Origin: Amorphophallus konjac
Lineage: Eukaryota; Streptophyta; Magnoliopsida; Alismatales; Araceae
DNA length: 64,000 nt
Direction: 5' to 3'
NCBI GenBank assembly: GCA_022559845.1
Contig: CM040120.1
Location: 308,920,740-308,984,739 of the forward strand
Positions 25,362-35,566 of this stretch are shown one piece after another; positions within the stretch are counted from its first letter, which is position 1; every line of letters starts with the position of its first letter. The position numbers were made by a program, and so were the translations under genes. The notes below the pieces were generated by a model that had not been told where the DNA came from, did no database searches, and worked only from the letters and a program-made list of their open reading frames with translations.

Positions 25362-26076
25362 AAGAGAGCTCGTGAGAGGTCGAGAGAGAGAGAGTGAAGA
25401 AAGAGCTTGAGGAGAAGAAGATAGAAGCTTTTCCTGAAGATTAGTCCCACTGGACCTTGGATCAAATCTAGGCCAGTCAGCTCTCTAAGAGCCACATTTG
25501 TGCTATCATCGTATACAGCTTTCTGTCACTGTGATTTCCAGTTTCTTGTTTTTTCTTTTGAACTTTCTTTCAAGCTGTTAGTCAGCAGAGCTAAGCTGTA
25601 TTGCTCAGCGGTGCAGAGGAGGATTCCTCTAGTCAGCAAGCTGTGTTGCTCAGCGGGTGAGGTAGACACCTCGGACAGCAAGCTGTGAGGCTCAGTGGTT
25701 GTAGGCAAGCTGTGAGGCCCAGTGGTTTAAGCTGTGTATCAGCAGAATCCACACTCGGGTTTGAGTGTGGGGTGGATGTAGGCCTGGAGGACCGAACCAC
25801 CTAAAAACTCTTCGTGCACTGTGGTTTGAATCTTCATTTCTACTTCCGCTAGATGAATGCTTAGGTCGATCTACTTCTTCTGTTCAATAGAGATTTGACT
25901 GCACGTTTTGTGTTTGATTAAACACATCACTGTATTTCTATTTCAGTAATCCAGACTCGGTAGAACTGAAACTGTTTTATTTTCATATCTCTGAGTGTTC
26001 TAAGTTTTCGATTGGGGCAACATTTAAAGGGGATATTCATTCACCCCCCTCTGAATCCATCGCACCGGTCTCAACA
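25362..26076 (+). mobile_element. 5' LTR of the plus-strand gag-only copia element, 5'-truncated
   Basis: Matches the downstream part of the 3' LTR (from about 31660, then 43847-44257) and ends CGGTCTCAACA, directly before the PBS. The first 1.4 kb or so, including the promoter, is missing. The host sequence at the left junction also lacks about 16 bases relative to the homologous stretch at 36820-36850, so the truncation looks like a deletion spanning the junction. Contains the hairpin CCACACTC...GAGTGTGG at 25749-25770. Confidence 0.85.
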
Positions 26077-26078
26077 AT

Positions 26079-26090
26079 TGGTATCAGAGC
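26079..26090 (+). other. Primer binding site, tRNA-iMet type
   Basis: TGGTATCAGAGC two bases after the LTR end CAACA. Confidence 0.92.
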
Positions 26091-26220
26091 GGGTGTCTGC
26101 ATAGAAGGTCCAGCGACCTACAGATCCGATCCGTAATTGGCTTTGGTGTGATCTGAGTTGATCCGTTCGCTTGCATCATCTTAATCTCTTCTCTATTTAG
26201 AATTCTGATCTTGTCTGAGC

Positions 26221-28242
26221 ATGGAATTCATGATTGAACTCCCGAGGTTTGAGGGTCTAGATTTTTACAAGTGGCTTAATCAATTTAGAGAGTACGTGAT
26301 GCAGGTTAATCCAGATCTATGGATAATCATTGCACACAGCCCTTATGAAATTCCAAAGGATAAATCCTTATGGAAAACTTCAGATCAGCTAAAATTCTCT
26401 AAAAATCAAAAGGCCCTAGATCTTGTGAAAGGGGCGATAAGATCTAATGTGCTTACATGTATCTCTGAGTGCAGAAGCGCAAAGGAAGTGATAGACAAAC
26501 TGACTGATGACTATGGTGGAAAAGGAACTCAGTGCTTTATGACAAGAGATCACATCAGTGATCAATCAGATGAGTCTCCATCTCAGGTAACTTCTAACTC
26601 AGAACAATCAGCTCTTGATGAATTGATTGAAATGTATGAAAACTTGTTAGAAGAATACAAATCTCTTAAGACTGAAAAGAGAAAAATGAAAAAGGAGATG
26701 CTGTACGAAATAAGAGAACTGAAATGTGAAAAAGCAAATCTGAAAGATAGTCTGAAAAGTAATGAAAATTCATGCAATGAGTATGTTTCTGCGAAAAATT
26801 TGAATAACAGTCTTCAATCCGAACTGAAAATGTAGGAACAACAATTTGACTCTCTGAAAGAAAAATTAGAAGAATTGAAGAATAGAAATTCTGAGCTAGA
26901 AATGTCTAAACAGAAATTGAATGAGGATTTGAAAATTGTGGATCAAAATAATTTGATTGATGAAAATAAAATGTTGAAAGATCAAAACAAAAAACTGATG
27001 GTTTTGAACATTGTACTTTCTGAAAGACTAATGAACTTTGAAAAAAGTAAATTAATTTTGAATGACAAAGAAGCTAATGATAATCAGAAGATGATACAAG
27101 AAAATGAAACTCTGAAAAGGCTGAATGATGGTTTGCATAATCAAATAATTTCATGTGAAGATGACATTGTGTTATTGCAAACTGAGATTGATGATCTAAA
27201 CGCTTCTTTGTCAAAATTCGTTAAAGGAAAAGATAATTTGAATAAACTGCTTGGTTCTAAAGTAAATTTTCAGAAACAAGGGATTGGATTTGTGCCTGTG
27301 AATGAAAACGACAATGATAAGAGGAAATCAACTATTTTTGTGAAAAGCTCAGAACAGGACAACTCATCTAGTTCTTCTATCTTTCAATTCACTGCTAAGA
27401 AGGCTGAAAATTCAGATAAGGATTAGAAAAAGATTCAAAAATAAAAGAAAAGTGTTGATTTGAATAAGTCCAAATCTGTCATTGATTCACATGTGCATGT
27501 TGCTAACTGCTCTCATACACATTCACACTCTCATGCGAATGTCAACTTTGTCAAACAAATGAATGTAAATAAAAAGGTGGTAACATGTCACTATTGTGGG
27601 AAGCTTGGACATATTTTGGATGACTGTTTAATAATGAAAAATCATGATAGAAATGTTGTTAGGATGTACCCTATAAATCATCACTCTAGGAAATCTCCTA
27701 CCATTCAGAAAAGGAAAACTCAATGTTATTGTTGTGGCAAATTCGGCCACATTGCTGCTCTCTGTTGGCACAGTCAAGGGAAGAAGTTCAAGTCTGAATT
27801 TGTTACATTCCATGCGAAAAGAAATGTTTCTAGTTACACTAAGTCTCATGTGAACTATGCCTCTGACAGAACCTACTCTGGTTCTAAAAGCAAGGATATT
27901 GAATGCTCCCATTGTGGGAAAGCTGGCCATTCAGTCAAAGACTGTTGGCATGTCAAGAAAAGGAATGTCTCTGATGTAAATAGAAACAAAAAATTTCATG
28001 ATAACAGAAATACCAATCATGTTCAGTTATATCCAGTTCATGCTCATGATTACTCATATAAAAAGAACATGAAATTTGGTGACTCTTGTCATTACTGTGG
28101 ACAGTCTGGTCATGTCATGTCTAACTGTCGGTTAATGAACTCTGATAATTATAATGCTAGAAAATGGTGGAGAGCACCCTTCAAAGGTGCCACTATCATT
28201 TCAGGACCCAAGGCTGCTTGGGTTCCTGCGGGATCAAGATAA
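26221..28242 (+). pseudogene. gag: SIRE-like gag with four zinc knuckles, three in-frame stops
   Basis: ATG at 26221 opens a single 674-codon frame with stops at 26833, 27424 and 27442. Domains in order: an N-terminal copia capsid region (FEGLDFYKWLNQFREYVMQ, SECRSAKEVIDKL), a long lysine/glutamate-rich coiled coil, the motif KDNLNKLLGSKVNFQKQGIG shared with related gags, a His-rich patch (HTHSHSHAN), then four CCHC zinc knuckles (for example CHYCGKLGHILDDC and CSHCGKAGHSVKDC) that would bind RNA. It ends GPKAAWVPAGSR and stops where autonomous SIRE-like polyproteins continue into protease. No pol follows before the 3' LTR, so the element was non-autonomous. Confidence 0.9.
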
Positions 28243-28258
28243 CCTAGCTGTTGCAGGT

Positions 28259-28298
28259 GTGTCTTGGAAAAGAATAAAGGGGTAATAAACCAGGGCAC
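28259..28298 (+). other. Predicted stem-loop just after the gag stop
   Basis: GTGTCTTGG (28259-28267) pairs with CCAGGGCAC (28290-28298) using two G-U pairs. The 22-nt loop contains AATAAA twice. It is equivalent to 37868-37912 and 45608-45658. A splice-donor-like CAGGTAAAC follows near 28328. Confidence 0.6.
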
Positions 28299-30263
28299 CT
28301 GAAATGACCCCATTTTCTGAGCTTTCCAGGTAAACTCATTATATTCTCTGTCTTTACTTTCATTACTTAATTTGTCAAGTTAAATTGATTGATTGCATAG
28401 CATGTTAAATTTGGTTCAGCATTATATGCATAGCATATCTCTTGCATAACATGCTAGTTCATCTGCGTGTCTTCTAACTGATCTTCTCTGAAAATCTGAA
28501 TTGATCATCAAGATGATTGTAGCATGTCTCAGTTGGAATTGCACACTTGTTTCATGAGCATATTTCATGATTTTCCTCACACAATGTTTTGTATGTTTGT
28601 AGCACTTAAATGATATTTTCATAATGGACATAGTTAGGGGGAGTAAGTCAAAGCATTTCTTGTGTATCATGCATACTTGTTAAGCTAATTCCCTTCATGG
28701 TCTTCATGTCATTCATGAGTGAGTAATGCATATGCATACATATAGTAAATTGCATAGCACTTCATTTATTTTGAAAAATCCAAAAAGAATTGACTCATTA
28801 CATCTAGACAGGGGGAGCATTTTAGTTCCTCTTGCTACATATTTGTAAACTCACTGCTATAGGCTTTCTGAAAATCTGTCTGATGCATATTGATCATATC
28901 TGCTACAAGCATGTGTTTCAATTCTCACTTTTTATACATGCTTGTTATTGTCTCTGCTATTGAATGCTAGTGTCAAAATATTGTTTGAACTGATTTTGAA
29001 GAGACTTAAATCTGTGTACCTCAGTTATAAATCTAATATCTTAAAAGAAACTCCTATTATACAGGTTTAAGAATAACTGATTGATCTACATTGGTGTAAG
29101 TCTAATGTATTCATGAATTTGAATTTGAAAGACTTGAAAGTATCTGAATCACAAGTTTTAATAAACTTTAACCAACTGTTTCATGTAATCTCTGTCAAAA
29201 CCCTCTGAAATCTGAAAATTTGAAATCAATATTATTTTGGTTGAGATACATGTTAGTTGTATTGTTCTTAAACACTAAATCTGTCTGAAGTTGACTAAAA
29301 AGAAAAGCAAAATTTAGAGCAATGACTTTGATCATTGAGAAACTGGGTCCTCCCTTAAAGAAATGGAGTAAACCTATGTCATGAAGTGCCACAGTTATCT
29401 CTGATATAAAAATAATTGAAAAGTCTGTCAGAGCAATGGCATGGTTGTGTTGAGTAACTGGGGATCCCGGCCTCTGATCAAGATGTTTCTTCATGTAAAA
29501 AGACACTCCAATTGCTAACTCTGTTCTCATGTTCGAGAGGCAATGCGGCTATCACACCGAGTAACTGGGTCATTTCACCTGAGATGTGTTTTGCTTCATG
29601 TAAAAAGGTGTTAATCAACCAAGATTGCTCAAGAAAAATAAAGTGAAGTTCAAAAGTAAAATCTAAAAAATGGATATCATAAAATTTCTGCCAACGAAGT
29701 CAACTTCAAATACTATTAAAGGTGTTTAATCTCAATACTACAATGTGTAACTCCTAAAGGAGTCATTGAGATTAACTGAGTAAGATGGAAGAGGATTGAC
29801 CTGGAATGCTATGATTAATTGGTTCACCTTTATTAAAACCTTAGTTTCAGATATTAGTATTGTGTACAATTGTCAAATTTGGTATACATCATGCTTAAAC
29901 CCATTTTGTCATGCAGTCTAATTCATAATCCCTTATGATAGGAGAGTCTATCCTTAATTAGACTTATAACAGTGGTACCTGGAATAAATTTTCGTCTGAT
30001 CAGTTACATCCTTAACTGCCCCTGTGCTTGTTGCTTGTATTCCTTTATTCAGGGGGAGTTTCTTTGTCTATGAATCATGCTGCATCTTAAAGGGGGAGAT
30101 ATTCTCAGCATCCTTCATGTCCCTTTCTCTTTGCTGCTGTCTCGGGGAGATTTTATTCAATCATATCATGCACACTCTTATTTCTCTCTCAAACTTTTCT
30201 CTTTTTGATGAAGTCAAAGGGGGAGAATAGTTTGAGTATGTGTGACTCATAGTGTTGCCATCA
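28299..30263 (+). other. 3' noncoding region of the plus-strand copia element
   Basis: About 2 kb without a gene. It contains a series of GGGGGAG tracts (near 28637, 28811, 30050, 30092, 30215) resembling extra polypurine tracts, and a tandem pair of AGTAACTGGG motifs at 29453-29507 and 29560-29610. Confidence 0.7.
29453..29610 (+). repeat. Tandem pair of AGTAACTGGG noncoding motifs
   Basis: Two diverged units start AGTAACTGGG at 29453 and 29560. The second continues TCATTTCACCTGAGATGTG then GCTTCATGTAAAA and resembles the motif pair of the gypsy-type element at 15621 and 15689. Confidence 0.7.
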
Positions 30264-30265
30264 TC

Positions 30266-30279
30266 AAAAGGGGGGAGAT
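30266..30279 (+). other. Polypurine tract of the plus-strand copia element
   Basis: AAAAGGGGGGAGAT immediately before the 3' LTR start TGTTGTGCCCC. Confidence 0.88.
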
Positions 30280-31554
30280 TGTTGTGCCCCTATGATTTGA
30301 TGTCAGCAAGCACTATGAGTATGAATGAAGCACTATGAGTATGAATGATTTATCATCATGTGTCTGCACTTGTTGGTTCTTCTGCACATTGCATCAGTGC
30401 ATTATCTGCCATATGCATACACTGCATCAGTGCATTCATCAGTCGATTCAATTCAAGGTCGATGCGTGCTCATTATGCATAAGTCGATGCGTGTTCATTA
30501 TGCATACATAGTCAGTGCATGGTTAATTGTCTAGGCTTGTGCATTTCATAAATATGTTTCATGGTGGTAATAAGTTAGTGAATGCCTAGACTCATGCATG
30601 TTCAAGGAATAAAGTCTGTACAGAGTTTGCCTAGACTGCATCAACTCAAGTCTGTACATTCTTTGGTGGTTGTCTGTACAACCTCCATTGTCTCATTCGA
30701 CCAAGTCAGTTCAGCCAGTGGTCTATGCATTGATTTGTCTCACACATACTAAGTCTGCACACGATTGCTCAGTTAACCCAGCAAGTCTGTACATTGCGTT
30801 AGTTTAGCAAGTCTATACATTCTGTTGCATACCATGCACGCAAAGTCTGTACATCGTCTTGTCTCATGCACGTAAACGTAAAGTCTGTACATTCTTTGAC
30901 AGCATGCCTGAGCACTCATCTTCGTTGTGCATACATTGATAGAGGCAAAGTCTATACACTCTCTACCATGCATTCAAAAGTCTATACATTCCATTGCAGG
31001 TACGAGTGGTTAAGTTCATGCATCATCACTTCAGTGAGTCTGTACATTGGTGTCGCATGCACACTAAGTCCATACACTCACACGCATAGGTTATACATGA
31101 TGCATTCTGGCTTAAGCGTTAGGCACAGAAAGTCTGTACATCATTTGTACATTGCACGCAAAGTCTGCACACTCATTGCTGGCATGTCTGTACATTCATT
31201 TTCGATGTGCATACTTCTCCATATGCAAAATGCATCACATGCATTCAAAGTCTGTACACTCGTGGATGACATGTCCGTGCATTCATTATCGTTGCACATA
31301 CTTTCCTATATGCACACTGCATTTTGTGCATCAAGTCTATACAAGCTCAGTTCAAATTTCTAAACTAACTCAGTGCATCCTCATCTATTCTAATAGGATT
31401 GTTGGTCGAGGAACTTAAGGAGGGCACGTGATCCGAGGATAAGGGGAGTGCCAGGATCGTGACACGTGTATTGAAGCCTGCTGAAATGCTTCCACGTGGT
31501 AGAATCAATTGGGCGGGAATCGTGGAGAACACACGCCCACCTACCTGCTGCTGC

Positions 31555-31563
31555 TATAAAAAG
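31555..31563 (+). promoter_or_regulatory. Putative TATA box, plus-strand copia 3' LTR
   Basis: TATAAAAAG, about 210 bp after the end of the AGTCTGTACATT array. An upstream enhancer-like array followed by a TATA box is a normal U3 order. Confidence 0.55.
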
Positions 31564-31964
31564 AAGCTTCTCCTTCGAGAGAAAGGTGTGATCGTGGATA
31601 TATTTTAGAGAAGCAGTGAGGAGCCTACACGATCTAGAAGAGAAGAGAAGTGAAAGAAAGAGAGCTCGTGAGATCGAGAGAGGTCGAGAGAGAGAGAGTG
31701 AAGAAAGAGCTTGAGGAGAAGAAGATAGAAGCTTTTCCTGAAGATTAGTCCCACTGGACCTTGGATCAAATCCAGGCCAGTCAACTCTCTAAGAGCCACA
31801 TTTGTGCTATCATCGTATACAGCTTTCTGTCGCTGTGATTTCCAGTTTCTTGTTTTTCTTTTGAACTTTCTTTCAAGCTGTTAGTCAGCAGAGCTAAGCT
31901 GTATTGCTCAGCGGTGCAGAGGAGGATTCCTCTGGTCAGCAAGCTGTGTTGCTCAGCGGGCGAG

Positions 31965-31969
31965 GTAGA
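31965..31969. repeat. Target-site duplication GTAGA (partner at 43842-43846)
   Basis: GTAGA flanks both ends of the inserted copia element. The uninterrupted LTR copy at 25660-25680 reads GAGGTAGACACCTC, confirming the pre-insertion sequence. Confidence 0.95.
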
Positions 31970-32269
31970 TATTGGGTTCGGTGCAGTATTCAGAGGGGGG
32001 GGTGAATGAATATAACCCGTTAAAAACTTCACCCAATTAAAACTAGAATAATAACAAGACAGATTCGACAATCTGAAGCTCAACTAGAATTTCGCTCTCT
32101 TGACAGATTAAAATATTTTAAGAAAACTAATCAACACTTCTGCTCAGCCAAAAACCAAACGCTTAGAGCACCCCTATGCATTCATCTAGCGGAAGCACAA
32201 ATGAACAAATCAAACCACAATGCACAAGGGGTTTTTAGGTGGTTCGGTCCTCCAGACCTACATCCACCC

Positions 32270-32990
32270 CACACTCAAACCGAGTGTGGCTTCCACTAGC
32301 TCACGCTAGAAACAGCAGACTCAGTCTGCAACAAACGCTGCCAAACAGCTTGACCAGGGGAACAACCTCCCCTCTTCCTCCCAACCGGAGGGAACCACTA
32401 GTGACACCAGTCACTAGCAAACCAGAGACACAAGGTCTCTCTTCCTCCAGACCTGGAGGGAACCCCTGGACTTGAATCCACAAGCCCAGAACCGGAGACA
32501 AGTCTCCCTTCCTCCAAACCGGAGGGAATCAACAAGTAGCACCCAGCTACTTGCAACCGGAGATAGCAATCTCCCTTCTCCTGAACAAACAGGAGGAACC
32601 CACAAGTGACTCCAGCCACTTGGAAACCAGAGACACACGGTCTCTCTTCCTCCACACACGGAGGGAACCACCGGACTTGCTACTCACAAGCCCAGAGCCG
32701 GAGGAACAAGCCTCCCTTCCTCCAACCCGGAGGGGAACCTAGAGACCCAAGTCTCTCTTCCTCTGAACCCCAGAGGGAAGCACAACCGGAGATAAATCTC
32801 CCTTCCTCCAACCCGGAGGGAAACAACCGATGACACCCTGTCAAAGGCAACCAGAGACGCAAGTCTCTCTTCCTCCACACGGGAGGGTACCAACCACAAG
32901 TAGCACCCAGCTACTTGCAAACCGAAGACACAAAGTCTCCCTTCTCCTGAACCCACAGGAGGAACCCCGACCTCTCTACAGAGGATCGGA
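32270..32990 (-). repeat. Train of about 30 consecutive mini-hairpins in the transcribed part of the LTR
   Basis: Short perfect inverted repeats with arms of 4 to 8 bp and mostly short loops follow one another almost without gaps. Examples are CAAGTAGC-ACCCA-GCTACTTG, GGAGAT-AGCA-ATCTCC, CTCCTG-AACAAA-CAGGAG, AGAGAC-CCAA-GTCTCT and CCTCC-AAACC-GGAGG. The block lies downstream of the TATA box in sense orientation, so it would be in the RNA. The second LTR repeats it at 40596-41310. Confidence 0.85.
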
Positions 32991-33347
32991 AATACATCAA
33001 GTAAATAGATCAAAAGACAAACGAAACCAGCAACAGAAAGCTGAAAAGATAAAAGTAAATGTGGCTCTCGCAGGAGCTGGCTGGCCTGGATTTGATCCAC
33101 GGTTCAGCAAGAACAGATCTTCTGTTGAAGCTTCTATCACTCTATCTCTCTCTTCTTCTCTATTCTTCTTCCTCTTTTTCTCTTCACACTCTGCTATCTC
33201 GATCTCTTACTCAATCTCTCTTTCTTTCTCTTTCTCACTATCTTTCTCTTCTTCTTTTCTTTTTCTTCTTCTCTGTCTGGATCGTGGCTCTCTGTATTGA
33301 GTTTTCTTCTCGCCAACTCGATCACCTCCATCTGTGGACGAAGGCTC

Positions 33348-33357
33348 CTATATATAG
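33348..33357 (-). promoter_or_regulatory. Putative TATA box, young copia 3' LTR
   Basis: CTATATATAG, read as the promoter on the minus strand, just downstream of the U3 arrays. The same sequence is at 41674-41683 in the 5' LTR. Confidence 0.55.
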
Positions 33358-33930
33358 CAGCAGCAGTAGGTGGATAGGGCACAAAACGCGTGTGCCTCCC
33401 ACGTTTCCTGCCCTAATATTTCGGACCACGTGGAGGCTCCTCTGCATCTTGGATCACGTGCCAGATGCAGCCTTGTATCACGTACTGCTTCACGATTAGA
33501 GCACCTGTAAAACAGAGTATCGGATAAGTAATCAATTTAAGGAACACCTCTGTATAGATTATCAGAAGAACAGTACTTTAGAAGAAACTTGAACGAGGTT
33601 AAAACGAAACAACACGAAGTGACAAATAGCAACGACACGGAGACAACGCGAGGACACAATAGGGAAAACGACACGAAGTCAGTAAAGACTCGATGTACAA
33701 CAGTAAGTAACACGAAGTAAAACACACAGACATAAACAATAACGCGAGATGCAACTAGAGGACAGAGAGAAGCGACACGAGGTTCACACAGAAAACGACA
33801 CGAGGTATACTGTGACAGAACAGACACAATGAAGAGAGTGACACAAGGTGGTGGCACAGAAAGCAACACGAGGTGCTGCAATGTTCTGCACGCAGTGGAA
33901 CAAAGACGACACGGAGTAAAAAACGACACG

Positions 33931-34032
33931 AAGACGAAAACAACACTTAAGACGAAGTTGACACGGAGTGAAAACGACACGAAGACGAAAACAACACTTA
34001 AGACGAAGTTGACACGGAGTGAAAACGACACG
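33931..34032. repeat. 51-bp tandem duplication present only in the 3' LTR
   Basis: Two copies of a 51-bp unit starting AAGACGAAAACAAC. The 5' LTR has a single copy near 42257-42307. This accounts for the 51-bp length difference between the LTRs. Confidence 0.9.
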
Positions 34033-35566
34033 AAGTCTGGGAGACACGACACAAAGTCACAAGAACGACAGTAACCAACACGAAGTGTGGTTACGAAACA
34101 TGAACGACACGAAGTGTGGAAACATGACACGAAAATGACACGTAGACATGGAGACAACAGTAACCGACACGAGGTGAGGTTACTAAAGCGACAATGACAC
34201 GTGGTGTGGAAAACACGACACGAAGTCGAAATTGAAATCGACACGGGGTGAAGACAACATGAAGACGAAATACAAAGAGACGACACGAAGTGAAGTTGAC
34301 ACGAAGTGAAAACAACACTAAGTGAAAAACAATAATCGACACGCGGTGAAAACAACACGACGACAGTGAGAACAGCACGAGGTGAAATGACACGGGGTGT
34401 AGAAAACCAAGAATCGACACGAAGTGTGGTCAAGGCGAGAAAGACACTAAGTCAAAAACGAAAGACCAACACTCAGACAGAAACATAAAAACAACACGGA
34501 GACGTAGACACTAAAACAACACGAAGATGAAGACAAGGGAAACGACACGAAGTCTAACCTCATACAAGCTTTCCTGTCACGCATGGAAATCAACACGAAG
34601 TGTTGTATGCTCATACAACACGAGATCTTTTCGTGTTAGTGAGGGGAAACAACACGAAGACTCAAGTACAGAAACAGCACGAAGATGAAGTACAATCTGA
34701 TGTACAGACTTTGAAGAACAGTGTTGAATGTGTAGACTTGTAGTTTAGTTAAGTGTACAGACTTCACCAATGAATCACTCACTGTACAGACATACTATAG
34801 CAGTATGATGCACAGACTTTGATGAACAGTCCAAAGTATGGACTTTCACTGCAAACAACAATGTGTAGACTTCATGTAAAAGCCCAATGTACGGACATTG
34901 AAATCGAACACCAATGTGCAGACTTGACAGTGAAGACTAGAGTGCAGACTTCAAGTCTAACTGTGGATGTACAGACTTGAAGATTGAAGGTGATGTATAG
35001 ACCATGCACATACCAGAAGTCTAACACACACAATATATCAGTCATACACGTGCATTCTCCATATGATATACAAATCACAATCATGAAGCTATCATCAAAG
35101 CACAATGTCAGCAGATAAACTGACTGAGCATATGAAGGCATGAATGAACATTTCAGCAGGATGACTCACAGTGATTAACATCAAACACCAATCATCAAAA
35201 CCAGATAAATCATTAAAACCTCAGCAATGAATGCTTTATGCATCAGTTTAACATGAAGCATGACTGATCATCAAATATGACTCTAAATGAGACTGACAGT
35301 GTATACACTTAGCCAAAGTATAGACTTTAAATCCAAAGCAAACGGCTGTACAAACTTGGAGATGTGAACCCAATGTACAGACTTGAAATGCATGAGCAAA
35401 CAGCAAACAATTAGCCACTATGTTGCCCCAATCTAGCCATATTCATGAATTAGTTATTCAAGCAAACAATCAGATATTCAAGCAGTCAATCAGTCATCTA
35501 GCATACCTCAGTGTGACTCATGGTATGTCAGTCATCATCAAAACCACACAGGGGCACAACACAACA

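Larger units (their letters stand above)
30280..31969 (+). mobile_element. 3' LTR of the plus-strand copia element, first part
   Basis: Starts TGTTGTGCCCC after the polypurine tract. Between 30612 and 31345 is a U3 array of about 18 variants of AGTCTGTACATT. A TATA box follows at 31555. The LTR breaks at 31969 because a complete copia element is inserted, and resumes at 43847. Joined length is about 2.1 kb. Confidence 0.88.
31970..35566 (-). repeat. 3' LTR of the young copia gag-only element
   Basis: 3597 bp. On the minus strand it runs from TGTTGTGTTGTGCCCC at 35566 to CCGAACCCAATA at 31970. Reading in sense order: a TGTACAGACTT-type array (about 35400-34690), an ACTTCGTGTCG array (about 34690-33598), TATA box, a purine-rich leader (pyrimidine tract 33130-33290 on the plus strand), then a train of mini-hairpins (32990-32270). 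Confidence 0.93.

Noticed and set aside
26079..26090. TGGTATCAGAGC sequences as possible tRNA gene parts
   Set aside because: Only the 12-base primer complement is present next to LTR ends; no cloverleaf.
30612..31345. Regularly spaced short repeats resembling a CRISPR array
   Set aside because: Units are about 12 bp, imperfect and irregularly spaced, within a plant LTR U3; no cas genes.
32684..33100. 138-codon minus-strand frame across the hairpin train
   Set aside because: Shadow of the CCTCC/GGAGG foldbacks; the second LTR has an altered frame after a one-base change.
33130..33290. Pyrimidine (CT) tract as a microsatellite
   Set aside because: Imperfect and identical in both LTRs; part of the LTR leader rather than an independent repeat.
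33537..34433. 298-codon minus-strand frame rich in V, S, C and R (and its twin at 41863-42708)
   Set aside because: It is the translation of the CACGAAGT-type U3 array in both LTRs; repeats of a short DNA motif stay open by chance. No domain, not a gene.
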